From: Deltaproteobacteria bacterium
Lineage (GTDB): Bacteria; Desulfobacterota; Desulfuromonadia; Desulfuromonadales; Geopsychrobacteraceae
Direction: 5' to 3'
DNA: 64,000 bases
Assembly: GCA_024279255.1 (NCBI GenBank)
Contig: JAJRRT010000107.1
Coordinates: 124,001-188,000 of the forward strand
Shown here: positions 63,946-64,000 of the stretch, one piece after another
How the letters are laid out: every line of letters begins with the position of its first letter
Numbering within the stretch: the first letter of the stretch is position 1
Notes under the pieces: generated by a model
What the model saw: only the letters and a program-made list of their open reading frames with translations
What the model was told of the DNA's origin: nothing
Databases searched by the model: none
Position numbers and translations under genes: made by a program

Positions 63946-63977
63946 ATAATAAAGGCGGTACCATAGTACCGAGTCAA
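63946..63977 (-). promoter_or_regulatory. MerR-type stretched promoter and operator
   Basis: Minus-strand TTGACT (63977-63972) and TATTAT (63951-63946) are separated by 20 bp; between them sits the perfect dyad CGGTAC-CATA-GTACCG (63956-63971). This is the arrangement in which MerR proteins untwist an overlong spacer on metal binding. It is 25 bp upstream of the merR-like start. Confidence 0.75.
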
Positions 63978-64000
63978 GAGACTGTCCTCATGATGGGCCA

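Noticed and set aside
1..64000. tRNA, rRNA, CRISPR arrays, intact insertion sequences or prophage
   Set aside because: No cloverleaf-like sequence, repeat-spacer pattern, transposase or integrase frame was found on reading either strand.

Overview
The window looks like chromosomal DNA of a Desulfuromonadales-type deltaproteobacterium (Geobacter/Desulfuromonas/Pelobacter relatives). The reasons are a periplasmic monohaem cytochrome c, a DUF3373-type outer-membrane protein, a PsrABC-like molybdoenzyme under a sigma-54 activator, many GGDEF/hemerythrin sensors, the mfd - PpiC lipoprotein - SurA-like gene order, and a moderate GC content. This is an inference from gene content; there is no rRNA or tRNA here to confirm it. 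The left edge cuts a gene; the right edge stops just upstream of a MerR promoter.

Layout. 1-3.0 kb: a truncated unknown protein and two lipoproteins, closed by a strong terminator. 3.0-5.6 kb: poorly conserved small genes, a decayed CopG/BrnA-like antitoxin remnant and a nested palindrome. 5.6-16.1 kb: thiamine-binding protein plus O-methyltransferase, a large SBP-PAS-PAS-GGDEF-EAL protein, a DUF3014 protein, rsgA, a remarkable cNMP/degenerate-AAA/polyferredoxin fusion, and tatC-tatB. 16.2-26.6 kb: housekeeping (nadA, mfd, two parvulin chaperones, pdxA, uvrA). 26.9-28.1 kb: PEGA lipoprotein, a four-zinc-ribbon protein and, on the minus strand, a candidate 51-residue selenoprotein.

28.2-37.1 kb (minus strand) is the main respiratory block: sigma-54 activator, TorD-like chaperone, terminator, then a UAS/sigma-54-type promoter region, monohaem cytochrome c, outer-membrane barrel, Tat-exported PsrA/PhsA-like molybdopterin catalytic subunit, 4Fe-4S subunit and NrfD membrane subunit. 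After it come a folded intergenic RNA candidate, a terminator and the selenoprotein. The tat genes at 15-16 kb could export the catalytic subunit. The electron acceptor is not evident from sequence.

37-56 kb: NlpC/P60 hydrolase, ABC-F protein, NfeD protease-slipin pair, CDGSH protein, SagB-like oxidoreductase, GreA/B-like factor, a hemerythrin and a hemerythrin-GGDEF pair, murB, a 59-residue Cys-rich protein, an Asp/Glu racemase divergent from a MocR regulator with a perfect operator dyad between them, tpx, a DEAD-box helicase and a Kef-type antiporter. 56-64 kb: bioA, small membrane proteins, an SmtB/ArsR-regulated SO_0444-like metal efflux permease, and a four-gene MerR-HMA-outer membrane-NHL propeller operon with a textbook MerR promoter.

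The items most worth following up are the candidate selenoprotein with its downstream SECIS-like hairpin, the sensor/polyferredoxin fusion with a disabled AAA domain, and the MerR operon that appears to build an envelope metal-handling system without the usual mer genes.
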